From Candidatus Poribacteria bacterium (GTDB lineage Bacteria > Poribacteria > WGA-4E > WGA-3G), in contig JAJECK010000076.1 in assembly GCA_022822085.1 (NCBI GenBank), forward strand, positions 1 through 61,763: DNA of 61,763 bases, in the 5' to 3' direction. The notes beneath the pieces are model-generated. The model ran no database searches and was not told the origin of the DNA. It saw only the letters and a list, made by a program, of their open reading frames with translations. Made by a program: the position numbers and the translations under genes. Positions 37,814 through 47,714 of the stretch are shown piece after piece. Within the stretch, counting starts at the first letter, position 1. Each line of letters begins with the position of its first letter.

Positions 37814-40792
37814 ATGAAAAACGACGATGTTGAGCTCATCCGACGAATTCTTGATGATGATGAAACAGCATTCGCTGAACTTGTGGATAAATATCATAAA
37901 CCTGTTCACGCGCTTGCATGGCGAAAAATAGGCGATTTTCACACTGCTGAAGATATTACTCAAGATGTTTTTCTTAACATATATCAAAGACTTCATACCC
38001 TGAAAGATCCGAAACTGTTTTCTGGGTGGATGTATGTAATCACGACACGTCTTTGTGCCACATGGATCCGCAAAAATCGGATAAAAACCGAACCTTTAGA
38101 GGAGACTGAGACAACGATGCTACAGAAAGACGCTTATTCGCAATATGTCGCAGAAGATCGTGCTAAAACTGCAAATCAGACTCAACGCGATGTAGTAAAA
38201 AAACTGCTTGCGAAGTTGAAAGAGAGTGAACGTACGGTGATGACGCTCTATTATCTCGGTGAAATGACGGTCGAGGAAATTAGTCGATTTTTAGGTGTGT
38301 CTGCGGGGACAATTAAAAGTCGATTGCAGCGGGCGCGGAATCGTTTACAAAAGGAGGAGACAATGATTAGAGAAGCACTTGAGCATTTTCAGATTTCACC
38401 GAACTTAACTACTAATATCATGCAGGAAATAGCGAGATTGAAGCCAGGAGCACCTACCAGTAGCAAACCGATAATGCCGTGGACGATTGCTGCATCAAGT
38501 TTTGTAATGATTATTCTGATACTCGGTATTGGCAGCCAATACTTCGCACGTTTTCAGAAACCGTATAGTTTGGATGCACAAGCTGAGATGACTGTAGAAA
38601 TCGTTGACGCACCTATTGTTCAAAATATAGATGCAAAGCAAGATGAAATAAATCAACGTGGGAATACAAATGTACTTAGTGCAAACGATAGTCGAGGTCA
38701 GAAATCCGAAGCAGTTCCACTGACTGCTGCAGAAGTACAAGGAGAAGACAATTCCGTTCTTAAGCAAGCGTGGATTCCATCTGAACCGATGTTTGGTAGT
38801 TCCGCACATAGTTTTGTTGCGACACCTGATGGTGATCTATATACGCTTATTCCATCTTTTGGGAAGATCTACAAATTGCCTGTCAATGGGAAAGAATGGC
38901 AAGCCATCTCTAACATTGAATCTTTGTATCAAATCCCCCCGGGTGATCAACAACTGCTTGGGACGTGGAACAGGACTTTGTATTTTTTACCCTCTTCTGA
39001 GCTTTACGAGTCGACAGATGATGGTAAAACATGGAATTTACTTTACTCTTGGCGTGAAAAGCATCAGGATCCTATTGGGTTGCTTCTAACGGATCACGCA
39101 TTCTACATTGCTTTTGAAAATGGTGTTTATAGTTCTGAAGATTGGGGTAAAACTTGGCAAAGTATTAGTGATGGATTGTCCGGGATTAATTCTTTAGTTG
39201 AAGTTAAAGACATGATTTTTGCTGGAACCGACGATGGTTTCTTCCGATTGGATGTTGATGGTTGGAAACGCATGAAATTTTCCGAGTCTATTAAACAGGT
39301 CTATTCAGTTGCCACTAATCAAGAGCATGTGTATGTGTTGGCAGAACTTAGTGGGGTTTGGGATAATCCAGAGAAAGTATCACGAGGACTTGATCGAGGT
39401 TGGGGTGTCTTTAGCACAAAAAACCTTGGGGATTCCTGGCATGATATAACACCTATAAACGCTTGGGCAGTCAATGGTTTTATCCCCGATGCCAAACTCA
39501 TTGTTGCTGGTGAAACACTCCTATTGATGGAGAGAGGTATGGTTCGTTCTAACGATGGTGGTATCACTTGGTTGCCTCCACAATTAGCAGATTCCTCGCC
39601 TCTTATGGATAGTAGAAGTCCTACTGTAGTTGTAAACACAAACACTATTTATGTCGGAAGTAACGACGGTCTTCATCGTTCTACTGATGGCGGTAAATCG
39701 TGGAATATGGTGAACATCACTCCGGATAAGGATGTGGGATTTATATATAATTTAATCGTGGATAAGGGAAACGATAAGGAACAAAACGGGCAACCAATTC
39801 TGTATGGAAGACTCGGAGTAGATGTAATAAAAACTACGGACAAAGGTAAGTCTTGGATGAATATTCCTGTTGAAATACCGATGTCAAAACCTCACAGAGA
39901 ATCATTCCCACATATTAATCATTTAGTCAAATTTGATGGTGTAATCTATGCAAGTGTAGATTATAACGACGAAAGCGGTACAAGAGTGAGTCCATATCGC
40001 TTGTCTGCAAATGGTAGAACATTTGTACGGATTCAGGATATACCACATTTTGACTCAGACTACTTTGAACCTTTGGTCCGTACACTGTTTAGAAAACCAT
40101 CTGTTGAACATCTACAAGATAATTTTTCTGGTGCAGCACAGTTCTTCAATCAATTGGTTAAAGTTGATAATCTGAACCAACAGATACTAATGTCGGAAGG
40201 TTTGCGTGGTGCGTTTGCTGTCAGTGGTAGAACATTCTATTTGGAATACAATTTTAAACTCTTCCGATGGGAACCTGGTGATACTGAATGGTACGATACC
40301 GAACAAGAAGAAACCGTTGAATTGTCATTGGACATAGCAAAGAAAGATCTTAAACTTGCCGCTTCAGGTGACGCTGTTTATGTCGGGAAACGTGATGGTC
40401 ACCTTGTTGCATCTTTTGATAAAGGAACTAATTGGCTTGATTTCACCCCAGCTCTACCGTTTCTTGTTAAAAATTTCAAAGAGATTGTGTTTGTTGGTGC
40501 CACAGTGTATGTGGCAACAGATGCTGGTGTCGCTACATCAAATAATGGGAAAAAATGGCGTGCTGTCACCGATGCAGATGGAACTCATCTCATTATGGAA
40601 CACCTGGCTGTTGACAGAACGACTCTCTATGGTGTCACCAAAACTACAGGAATTTACCGCTTGAAAAGCGGAAGTTGGGAACAAATTGTCACGGAGGCAC
40701 CTAATCATGTTGCCTCTCTTGCCATTGAGGGTAACACCATTTACGTTGGCACGAAGAACAACGGCCTGCTTCATTTTAACCTTGAAAAATAA
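37814..40792 (+). CDS. ECF sigma factor with membrane segment and BNR propeller
   Basis: 992 residues. Residues 1-190 are an ECF sigma factor, paralogous to that at 26632: AEDITQDVFLNIYQRL (region 2) and YLGEMTVEEISRFLGVSAGT (region 4). A helical linker leads to one membrane segment (about 222-243, PWTIAASSFVMIILILGIGS). The remaining about 700 residues carry many Asp-box/BNR motifs: STDDGKTWN, SSEDWGKTW, SNDGGITW, STDGGKSWN, TTDKGKSW, SFDKGTNW and SNNGKKW. The predicted topology puts the propeller outside the cytoplasm and the sigma domain inside, so sensing and transcription are in one chain without a separate anti-sigma factor. Release would need proteolysis, or the factor acts at the membrane. 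A close alternative is that the extension only tethers it. Domain calls are firm; mechanism is inference. Confidence 0.85.
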   Translation: MKNDDVELIRRILDDDETAFAELVDKYHKPVHALAWRKIGDFHTAEDITQDVFLNIYQRLHTLKDPKLFSGWMYVITTRLCATWIRKNRIKTEPLEETETTMLQKDAYSQYVAEDRAKTANQTQRDVVKKLLAKLKESERTVMTLYYLGEMTVEEISRFLGVSAGTIKSRLQRARNRLQKEETMIREALEHFQISPNLTTNIMQEIARLKPGAPTSSKPIMPWTIAASSFVMIILILGIGSQYFARFQKPYSLDAQAEMTVEIVDAPIVQNIDAKQDEINQRGNTNVLSANDSRGQKSEAVPLTAAEVQGEDNSVLKQAWIPSEPMFGSSAHSFVATPDGDLYTLIPSFGKIYKLPVNGKEWQAISNIESLYQIPPGDQQLLGTWNRTLYFLPSSELYESTDDGKTWNLLYSWREKHQDPIGLLLTDHAFYIAFENGVYSSEDWGKTWQSISDGLSGINSLVEVKDMIFAGTDDGFFRLDVDGWKRMKFSESIKQVYSVATNQEHVYVLAELSGVWDNPEKVSRGLDRGWGVFSTKNLGDSWHDITPINAWAVNGFIPDAKLIVAGETLLLMERGMVRSNDGGITWLPPQLADSSPLMDSRSPTVVVNTNTIYVGSNDGLHRSTDGGKSWNMVNITPDKDVGFIYNLIVDKGNDKEQNGQPILYGRLGVDVIKTTDKGKSWMNIPVEIPMSKPHRESFPHINHLVKFDGVIYASVDYNDESGTRVSPYRLSANGRTFVRIQDIPHFDSDYFEPLVRTLFRKPSVEHLQDNFSGAAQFFNQLVKVDNLNQQILMSEGLRGAFAVSGRTFYLEYNFKLFRWEPGDTEWYDTEQEETVELSLDIAKKDLKLAASGDAVYVGKRDGHLVASFDKGTNWLDFTPALPFLVKNFKEIVFVGATVYVATDAGVATSNNGKKWRAVTDADGTHLIMEHLAVDRTTLYGVTKTTGIYRLKSGSWEQIVTEAPNHVASLAIEGNTIYVGTKNNGLLHFNLEK

Positions 40793-40802
40793 GGTGGTAA
40801 AG

Positions 40803-41966
40803 ACTATAATTACGACTTGTGCCAGTTAACAAACTGTTTTGTTGGTTTGGACATTTAATTGTATATTAACACTATAAATATATCGCCCGGACGTGCCTGA
40901 AGAGGACACTCAAAATCAAAAACCCTTGAGTTGACACCTATGGGTAATTATCATATTCCCACCCCCGTTAGATGCGGTTTCCTAACCAATTCGGCATACC
41001 AAAAGCGTCCACTAACAGATGTCTCTAATAAATTACCTGATTTATTTTTAATTCTTCATATAAGCACGCTGGCTTTGATGTCATATTCCCAATTTATTTC
41101 TTAATCTTCAGGCGGAACGGTCCGTGATTTCCGACACATAACACTCCGCTGGAGCGCGGCATTTCTATAGAAAACTCAACTGCCACGAGACAAGAATTCT
41201 CCAAACTATAGTATATATTAACAATACCTTCTCCAATTCAGGTTTATTAGTTTTCAATATTTCCGATGATTTTTTACTATTCCGTTAATTAGTGTTATAT
41301 TTGGCATCTTGAATATGCCTTTAGTCCCGTCCGTACGATATCTGTGCGCCGATGGAATAATATTACCATATCGTCCCTAATGAAGATTAAAAAATAATTT
41401 CGGTAATGTGGCGAGGTTAGGAAACCTCGGCAGCAGGAGTACAACTGCCCCCGCCCAGAAGGAAAAAGCCTCCATTAATAAGTTAACCTTCGGACGGGAC
41501 TAAAGGGACTGTGTTTATGCACGATTCTATAAACATATCGTCCGGAAGGGACTAAAGAGCGTTACTCGGACCTTCATATCCTTTAGTTTATCTCATGAGT
41601 TTTGCTACGCTGGACTTGACCAGCGATTTTAACTTTCAGTAAAACACAGAAGCGATAATTCTTAAAACTAAATAACCCCGATTTTTTGTAATTTTATTTG
41701 ACATACATTCGGATTATGTCGTATGATATATCATCACATCATTTTTAAGACATAAACATTTTTACATTTATATATTAAATATAGTTTATAAATGACAACA
41801 CTTTCGCCAATTATCTGGGTTTAAAACGCCCGTTTAGTCCCGCCAAATGCTAAACGCGTATTTGACGTTGATTTGGTAGGGACGATATCTGTAATTACAA
41901 AGTATAATTTCTGTGAAAATATCGAAAACAATCAATTAACTGGCACAAGTCGTAAATTTGACTATA
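40803..41966. repeat. 1.16-kb block bounded by inverted repeats
   Basis: ACTATAATTACGACTTGTGC (40803-40822) with the following CAGTTAA is mirrored by TTAACTGGCACAAGTCG..ACTATA (41936-41966). No gene or transposase is present inside. The block contains the nested palindromic element 41241-41680 and the block shared with 7650-7766. It is probably a composite of non-autonomous elements. Confidence 0.5.
41241..41680. repeat. Palindromic element, second copy
   Basis: The left end TTTATTAGTTTTCAATATTT and right end (AAAACTAAATAACC near 41664-41677) are the family termini seen at 165-473. Inside are CTTTAGTCCCGTCCGTACGA and several inverted copies (GTCCGGAAGGGACTAAAG), plus TGGCGAGGTTAGGAAACCTC near 41410, which is found inverted in the first element. 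Confidence 0.55.
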
Positions 41967-42153
41967 AAGTGAGTTCAGTATAAGAGAAATGAAGTAGATT
42001 GTAGGTTGGATTGGGACGAAACCCAACCTGCAGCTCGTAATCTAATGAAAAAGTTGGGTTTTGTGTTTCAACCCTTATGTGCCAATTTAAGGAAAAAGAT
42101 GAACAAGGCAAAGTAGCCCGAATACACCGTGTGATATATCCAAAGCAGGTAAA

Positions 42154-42189
42154 GCGAACGGCACGCGGAGCGTGCCTGCTACCTTTAAA
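42154..42189. repeat. GGCACGC-GGA-GCGTGCC hairpin repeat
   Basis: Perfect 7-bp stem (42160-42176) within GCGAACGGCACGCGGAGCGT..CTGCTACC, the family at 10815 and 55461-55533. Just upstream (42001-42030) is a GTTGGATT..AACCCAACCTGC hairpin of the 2243/16297 family. The stretch 41967-42293 has no gene. Confidence 0.55.
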
Positions 42190-42293
42190 TCAACGCTAAA
42201 GTGACATATAAGGGTTTTGTATTTCAACCCAACCTATAACAAATATACCAAGTGAATAGATCAAGACAAAGAACAAACACCATGGAGGACAGT

Positions 42294-44873
42294 ATGTCGA
42301 TTGAGGAGCTCAAACGTGAAAATGCAGAGTTAAAAGCTGCCAACCTCAAACTGAAAAATCAGATCAACCTAATGCAGACCATTTTTGACAGTCTCAGTGA
42401 GGGGGTGGTAGCCACGAGTTTAGAAGGCGAGTTTTTACTTGCCAATCCAAGTGCACAGAAAATTACGGGTGCAGAGCCAACGGAAGGCTCACCTGAAGAA
42501 TGGGACAAGACTTATGGGACGTTTTATTTCGATACAGTTACCGTCGTTCCTTCTACTGAACTCCCACTTTATAAAGCCATGCAAGGTCAGACAACTGACA
42601 ATGTTAAGTTGTTTATGCGGAATGCGGACAAGCCGGATGGGGTATTTATTGGGGTTAGTGGGAGACCTTTATTCGATGAAGATGACAACATAATAGGCGG
42701 CGTTATCGTTATTCGAAATATTACTGAGTTGGAGAAGGTCACGCAGCAATTGGAAACAACAGTCAACGAGTTAGAAAAGCAGAACACTTTGATGGATACT
42801 GTTTTCAATAGTATCGGTGACGGTGTTGTCGTTGCGAATAAAGAAGGTAAGTTTTTATTTTTCAATCCAACTGCCCAGGCAATTCTCGGGATGGGGCCAA
42901 CTGATGAGATCCCTGAAAACCGGAGTGAGACTTACGGGACATTTTATCCTGATAAAGTTACGCCCATTCCATCAAATGAACTTCCGCTCTCCAAAGCTAT
43001 ACAGGGAGAGGTGACAAACAATGTAGAGGTATTTATTCGTAATCAGCATCGCCCGGATGGTGTTCTTATCAGTGTCAGTGGCAGGCCTTTATACGACGAA
43101 ACTGACAGCTTAGTTGGGGGTGTCGTCGTTTTCCGTGATGTCACCCAACTGAATTTGGTCAAGAGAAAATTGGAAACAACAGTCAACGAGTTACAAAAGC
43201 AGAATGCGTTGATGGATGCTATTTTCAATAGTATCAGCGACGGCATTGTTGTTGCGGATAAAGATGGAAGATATGTGATGTTTAATGAAACTGCTAAAAA
43301 AATGGGAGGTCGGGATCCTAAAAACGTCCCCAACACACAAGCCCCTGAAACATTTGGGCTTTTTCAACCGGACGGTGAAATTCTTTTTCCTACTGATGAA
43401 CTGCCTATCACTCTGGCACTGCGCGGTGAGCATCCGGATAACGTTGAGATGTTTGTCCGGAATCCGCAACTACCGCACGGGATTGATATTAGTGTCAGTG
43501 CAAGGCCTACATATGGTGAAAACGGTCTTGTGAACGGTGCGGTTTCTATTATTCGCGATATTTCGGAGCGCAAAGCGTCAGAAAACAAGTTGATAGCAAT
43601 AAACGATCAATTAACTGCTCAAAGCCAACTCATGGAATCTATTTTTAATAGCATCAGCGATGGTGTGGTAGTTGCCGATGAATCCGGGCATATTATTATG
43701 TTTAATCCGAGTGCAGTGCGAATTGCCGGTCTATCTGCGAGCTCGTCCACGGATGTAATAAGACGTGAACAGTGGATTAGAGAATATAAATTCTTTCATC
43801 CTGACAGAGTGACTCCCTGGCCTATGGATAACTTGCCCCTGATACAAGCTCTCCAGGGCAAATCAATAGATAACGTTGAGATTTTCCTCAAACACGACAA
43901 AATACCGGACGGGCTTTATCTCAGTGCAAGTGGAAGGCCGCTGCAGGACAGTGATGGAAAAAAGGCAGGTGGGGTCCTCGTCTTTCACGACATAACGGAT
44001 AGAATCAAATCGCAAGAAGCAGTCGCGCAAGCATTTGTCCAGGGACGGTTAGAGATCGTTGATACTATTCTCCATAATATCGGTAATGCGATTAACAGCG
44101 TGACTGTAGGTATTGACACCGTCTACAACATGCTTGCCGATGACCTTCTTGTCAGCCGTCTTACCGCCCTCGCCGAGGCTCTGAGGCAACATGAAGATAA
44201 CTTGGGGGATTACATTGAGAATCACCCACAGGGGCAGAAGGTCCTCCCGTTCCTTCTTACGATTTCCGAAGATTTCGAAGTTGCGGACGAGAAGTTGAGA
44301 CAGACGGTAGAACGCATCCAGAATAGAACAAGACATATCGTTGATATTATCCGCACGCAGAATTCATACCAGAATACGAGCGGGACACACAAAGATATAA
44401 ACCTGGCAGAGGCAATTTCAGACGCTGTTAAGATACTCCAAGACTCAATAAGCAAACGACAGATAGAAATTGCTATTGACTGTGACAAAGCACTTCCCGA
44501 GATTCGGACGCAAGAAAGTCAATTTCATCAAATGCTGGTCAACCTTATCAAAAATTCTATTGAAGCGATTGATGAGTTAGCAAACTTAGGAGAACTTACT
44601 GAAGAACCTTGTATTCGAGTTCGCGTCTACATTGATGATGATTTTTTATGTCTTGATATTACGGATAACGGTATAGGACTTGCTCCTGAAGATGTTGATA
44701 AGATTTTTTCGGCCGGATTTACGACTAAAAAACAGGGGAGTGGGTTAGGACTCCATTCAAGTGCAAATTTTGTGATCAGCTCTGGTGGGCAAATCAAGGC
44801 AAATAGTGAAGGGAAAGGGAAAGGAACAACACTGCACATCAGGTTACGGAATTCTGTCAATTTAGCCGAGTAG
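42294..44873 (+). CDS. PAS-repeat sensor histidine kinase
   Basis: 859 residues from the ATG at 42294, preceded by GGAGGACAGT; a GTG at 42252 is possible but lacks an SD. A short coiled coil is followed by four PAS domains arranged as tandem copies, each introduced by a QNxLMDxxFNSISDGVVVADK-type sequence, then a phosphoacceptor helix with H594 in LHNIGNAINS. The ATPase domain carries N-box NLIKNSIEAI, DNGIGL, FSAGFTTK and GSGLGLHSS. No membrane segment is seen, so it senses a cytoplasmic signal. The response regulator follows 19 bp later. Confidence 0.92.
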   Translation: MSIEELKRENAELKAANLKLKNQINLMQTIFDSLSEGVVATSLEGEFLLANPSAQKITGAEPTEGSPEEWDKTYGTFYFDTVTVVPSTELPLYKAMQGQTTDNVKLFMRNADKPDGVFIGVSGRPLFDEDDNIIGGVIVIRNITELEKVTQQLETTVNELEKQNTLMDTVFNSIGDGVVVANKEGKFLFFNPTAQAILGMGPTDEIPENRSETYGTFYPDKVTPIPSNELPLSKAIQGEVTNNVEVFIRNQHRPDGVLISVSGRPLYDETDSLVGGVVVFRDVTQLNLVKRKLETTVNELQKQNALMDAIFNSISDGIVVADKDGRYVMFNETAKKMGGRDPKNVPNTQAPETFGLFQPDGEILFPTDELPITLALRGEHPDNVEMFVRNPQLPHGIDISVSARPTYGENGLVNGAVSIIRDISERKASENKLIAINDQLTAQSQLMESIFNSISDGVVVADESGHIIMFNPSAVRIAGLSASSSTDVIRREQWIREYKFFHPDRVTPWPMDNLPLIQALQGKSIDNVEIFLKHDKIPDGLYLSASGRPLQDSDGKKAGGVLVFHDITDRIKSQEAVAQAFVQGRLEIVDTILHNIGNAINSVTVGIDTVYNMLADDLLVSRLTALAEALRQHEDNLGDYIENHPQGQKVLPFLLTISEDFEVADEKLRQTVERIQNRTRHIVDIIRTQNSYQNTSGTHKDINLAEAISDAVKILQDSISKRQIEIAIDCDKALPEIRTQESQFHQMLVNLIKNSIEAIDELANLGELTEEPCIRVRVYIDDDFLCLDITDNGIGLAPEDVDKIFSAGFTTKKQGSGLGLHSSANFVISSGGQIKANSEGKGKGTTLHIRLRNSVNLAE

Positions 44874-44892
44874 CCATAAGAAAGGTAGGTAA

Positions 44893-46791
44893 ATGGACAA
44901 TCTCAACACACGTGTCTTGATTGTTGACGATCAGGACGAAATCCATGTTGATTTTCAAGAAATATTTAACGAAAAGAATAGGAAAGCTGCTTCTGACGAT
45001 TTAGCAGATGCGTTTCTGCCGGGTAGTTCCCAAAATAACAAAACCTATCTGCCTTCGTTTGAGCTGTCGCACGCCTCAAGCGGGGCTGAAGCATATCAGA
45101 TAGTCAAAGATGCGACAGAATCTAACCGCCCCTTTGCGGTCGCGTATATTGACATTAGGATGCCACCAGGTATAGATGGTGTTGAAACTATTCGGAGAAT
45201 TAGAGAGTTTGAGAAGAATCTCGAAATCGTTATCATGACTGCTTACACCGATAAGCCGCTGCATGAAATTGTCACAAATATGGAATTGCTACATAAATTG
45301 CTCTATATACGTAAACCGGTTGCAAGGGAGGAGATTCAGCAGATTACGCTTTCACTTGTCCAAAAGTGGAACGTTGAACAACAGTCCTTCAAGCACCAGC
45401 AGTCACTTGCTCTTAGCTATCAAAGGCTTAAAGCGGTACTTGACGCTACGGGGGATGCTATCGGTGTGTTAGATAAAGACGACCAACTCTTGTTTGCGAA
45501 TCAACAGTATTGTCAACTGTTTGACATATCTGCTAACGACCTCAGTCAGATATCACCGGCTGACCTCACCACACGCGTCAACGCTCGGTTTCGTAAAGTT
45601 GAAACATCGGAAATAGATCACATCGTTGAGCCTATCGAGGATTTCACGAGCGTTTTAGAAGATGTTAGTGCCCCAGACCAGCGTCAGCCGCGATTATTTT
45701 ACAGCTTAACCACGTCTCTTAATGAGCATGAGGATGATGTGTCAGATAAAGTTATAAGTTACCGAGACATGTCAAAAGATGTTGAGATTCAGCAGATGGC
45801 AGCGGAGGTGATGTCCTTACGGACTGAGCTTGAAAGGAACTATGCCTTTGGTGAAATCATCGGCAAAAGCAAAAAGATGCAGCAGCTGTTCACGCAGATT
45901 CAAACGGCGACCGAAGGCACTATCACTGTGTTAATTCAAGGGGAAAGTGGTACTGGCAAAGAGTTGGTCGCAAAATCAATACATTATAATAGTCCCCGAA
46001 AAAGCGGTCCTTTCGTTGCGGTCAATTGTGCTGCAATACCAGAGACATTGATTGAAAGTGAATTGTTCGGACATGAACGCGGTGCTTTCACTGGAGCAAC
46101 CGAGCGGCGGAAAGGAAAGTTTGAACAAGCGAACAAAGGCACACTCTTTCTCGATGAAATTGGAGACATGCAACCGACGTTGCAGGCGAAGTTGTTGCGC
46201 GTGCTACAAGATCACGAATTTCAACGAGTCGGTGGCACACGCACCATCTCTACCGATATCCGTGTGCTGACAGCCACAAATCAGGACTTAACGGATTCCA
46301 TTGAAAGAGGTAACTTTCGTCCGGACTTGTACTATCGCATTGCAGCGTTCCGAATTGTGATTCCTCCGCTAAGAGAAAGACCTGAAGATATTGCTATCCT
46401 GGCAAATCACTTTCTGCAAAAATATGCCGCACCCGCTGAGAAATCCATTCGCGCCATTTCCGCTGATGCCTTACAAGTTTTGATGCGGTACGACTTTCCT
46501 GGCAACGTACGCGAATTAGAAAATGCTATTGAAAGTGCTGTCTTGGTTGAGACAACAGACCTGCTACAATCGCGTAGTCTCCCGTTGCATCTGCTACAAG
46601 CGATTCCACAAACTGATGCAGGTGAACCAACAGATCCTGATGTCATCTTACCGCTTGACGAAGTTGAACGAAGAACTATCCAACACGCGCTTGAAGTGAT
46701 AGACAATAATGTCTCCCGTGCAGCTCGTGCCCTGGGCATCGACAGATCCACATTGCATCGGAAATTGAAGAAATATGGCATGCTACAGTAA
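44893..46791 (+). CDS. Sigma-54-dependent response regulator (NtrC-like)
   Basis: 632 residues: a receiver domain (about 1-150; D87 in YIDIRMPPG) and a PAS-like middle segment (about 180-290). The AAA+ domain has Walker A GESGTGKE near 350, the sigma-54 contact loop GAFTGA near 397-402, and Walker [12 protein letters not shown]-terminal Fis-type HTH follows ([20 protein letters not shown]). It drives open-complex formation by sigma-54 polymerase. Cotranscribed with the kinase. The receiver is longer than usual, with an insert between the first acidic pair and D87. Likely targets include the -24/-12 promoters upstream of the giant surface protein and of dnaK. Confidence 0.94.
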   Translation: MDNLNTRVLIVDDQDEIHVDFQEIFNEKNRKAASDDLADAFLPGSSQNNKTYLPSFELSHASSGAEAYQIVKDATESNRPFAVAYIDIRMPPGIDGVETIRRIREFEKNLEIVIMTAYTDKPLHEIVTNMELLHKLLYIRKPVAREEIQQITLSLVQKWNVEQQSFKHQQSLALSYQRLKAVLDATGDAIGVLDKDDQLLFANQQYCQLFDISANDLSQISPADLTTRVNARFRKVETSEIDHIVEPIEDFTSVLEDVSAPDQRQPRLFYSLTTSLNEHEDDVSDKVISYRDMSKDVEIQQMAAEVMSLRTELERNYAFGEIIGKSKKMQQLFTQIQTATEGTITVLIQGESGTGKELVAKSIHYNSPRKSGPFVAVNCAAIPETLIESELFGHERGAFTGATERRKGKFEQANKGTLFLDEIGDMQPTLQAKLLRVLQDHEFQRVGGTRTISTDIRVLTATNQDLTDSIERGNFRPDLYYRIAAFRIVIPPLRERPEDIAILANHFLQKYAAPAEKSIRAISADALQVLMRYDFPGNVRELENAIESAVLVETTDLLQSRSLPLHLLQAIPQTDAGEPTDPDVILPLDEVERRTIQHALEVIDNNVSRAARALGIDRSTLHRKLKKYGMLQ

Positions 46792-46872
46792 CAGGATGGA
46801 CGCAATGTGTTTATAGTGGAATCTATAATTATACCAATTCTAATTTATAATGGACCCTTTTTCGTAGGTCGG

Positions 46873-47140
46873 CCAGGGTTATTTAGTTTTCAATATTTTC
46901 AAACAGTTTTTTCTATTGTGTTAATGTTTTATAGCAGCATCATTTCCGTGTCTTTAGTCCCGTAGGGACGATATGTGTCCAACAAAGATATTATACCATT
47001 TCTAAATAATAATGTCTCATTGCTAATTGGAAGAACCCCCTACATCCCCCTTATCAGTGGGACTTTAAGGAGGTTCCTTTATGACAGTTTCTTAAATAGA
47101 AATGGTATTAGATAAACATATCGTCTGGACGGGACTGAAG
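46873..47140. repeat. Palindromic element interrupted by a MITE
   Basis: The left half (CCAGGGTTATTTAGTTTTCA..TCTTTAGTCCCGTAGGGACG) matches the elements at 165-473 and 41241-41680. The matching inner arm (ATATCGTCTGGACGGGACTG) lies at 47118-47137. Between them sits the element 46993-47108, which has its own inverted termini, so it inserted later. The spacer 46792-47714 has no gene. Confidence 0.55.
46993..47108. repeat. MITE with ATACCATTTCTA termini, copy 1
   Basis: 116 bp with 12-bp inverted ends ATACCATTTCTA / TAGAAATGGTAT. Copy 2 with the same ends lies at 55654-55796 but has different contents, typical of a MITE mobilised in trans. No matching transposase is in the window. Confidence 0.65.
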
Positions 47141-47276
47141 ATAGTTGGAAACATAACGGACAATAGAAGTTGTCCCATAAACTTCCAGTTTGTGCCATTG
47201 AGACGCAAACAAGATGTTTTCGCTACAGAAGTATCCCATTAATTGTAGATTCAACTATACATAAGTCCTGAGTAAA

Positions 47277-47323
47277 ATGCTGTGTTGCAATATACTGCAC
47301 CGTTGTTTATTGCAACACAGCAT
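47277..47323. repeat. Perfect 16-bp inverted repeat
   Basis: ATGCTGTGTTGCAATA (47277-47292) and TATTGCAACACAGCAT (47308-47323) are perfect inverses around 15 nt, about 310 bp upstream of the -24/-12 site of the giant gene. It could be an activator binding region, a transcript hairpin or a repeat; no T-tract follows. Confidence 0.6.
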
Positions 47324-47628
47324 CTATGTACCTTGTCTTATCAAGACTTCCTTCCCTAAAACCCCACCAAACCGTTGTATTTTGGGACATTCGCCCAAAA
47401 TACGATTCTAAGTACTCACATCATACCTCCGACTTTGTCTATCCCTAATCCTTGATTTGTAAAGTGGGCAATATTAAATATTATAGGATAGGTCTCTATG
47501 CCCGCTCACATCAGACGTGGCGTGGCACAGAAGCCGCGCCCTGCAGTAGAGAAACGCGAAGTATTCTATGTAAATTTTGAACCTATGTTGGTAATATTTA
47601 CGCCCACTTATTTTCTAATTTCACCTAT

Positions 47629-47644
47629 TGGCACAGATCCTGCT
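47629..47644 (+). promoter_or_regulatory. Candidate sigma-54 promoter
   Basis: TGGCAC-AGATC-CTGCT: GG at 47630-47631 and GC at 47642-47643 have the 12-bp spacing required for -24/-12 recognition. The start would be near 47655, about 60 nt before the giant gene. The element shares TTGGCACAGAT with the dnaK site at 58222. Confidence 0.65.
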
Positions 47645-47714
47645 TTGCTTATAATAAGATTTTCTATTTAATTTGTTATTTTTTGAAATAGATATGCAAA
47701 AAAGGAGTTTAACA

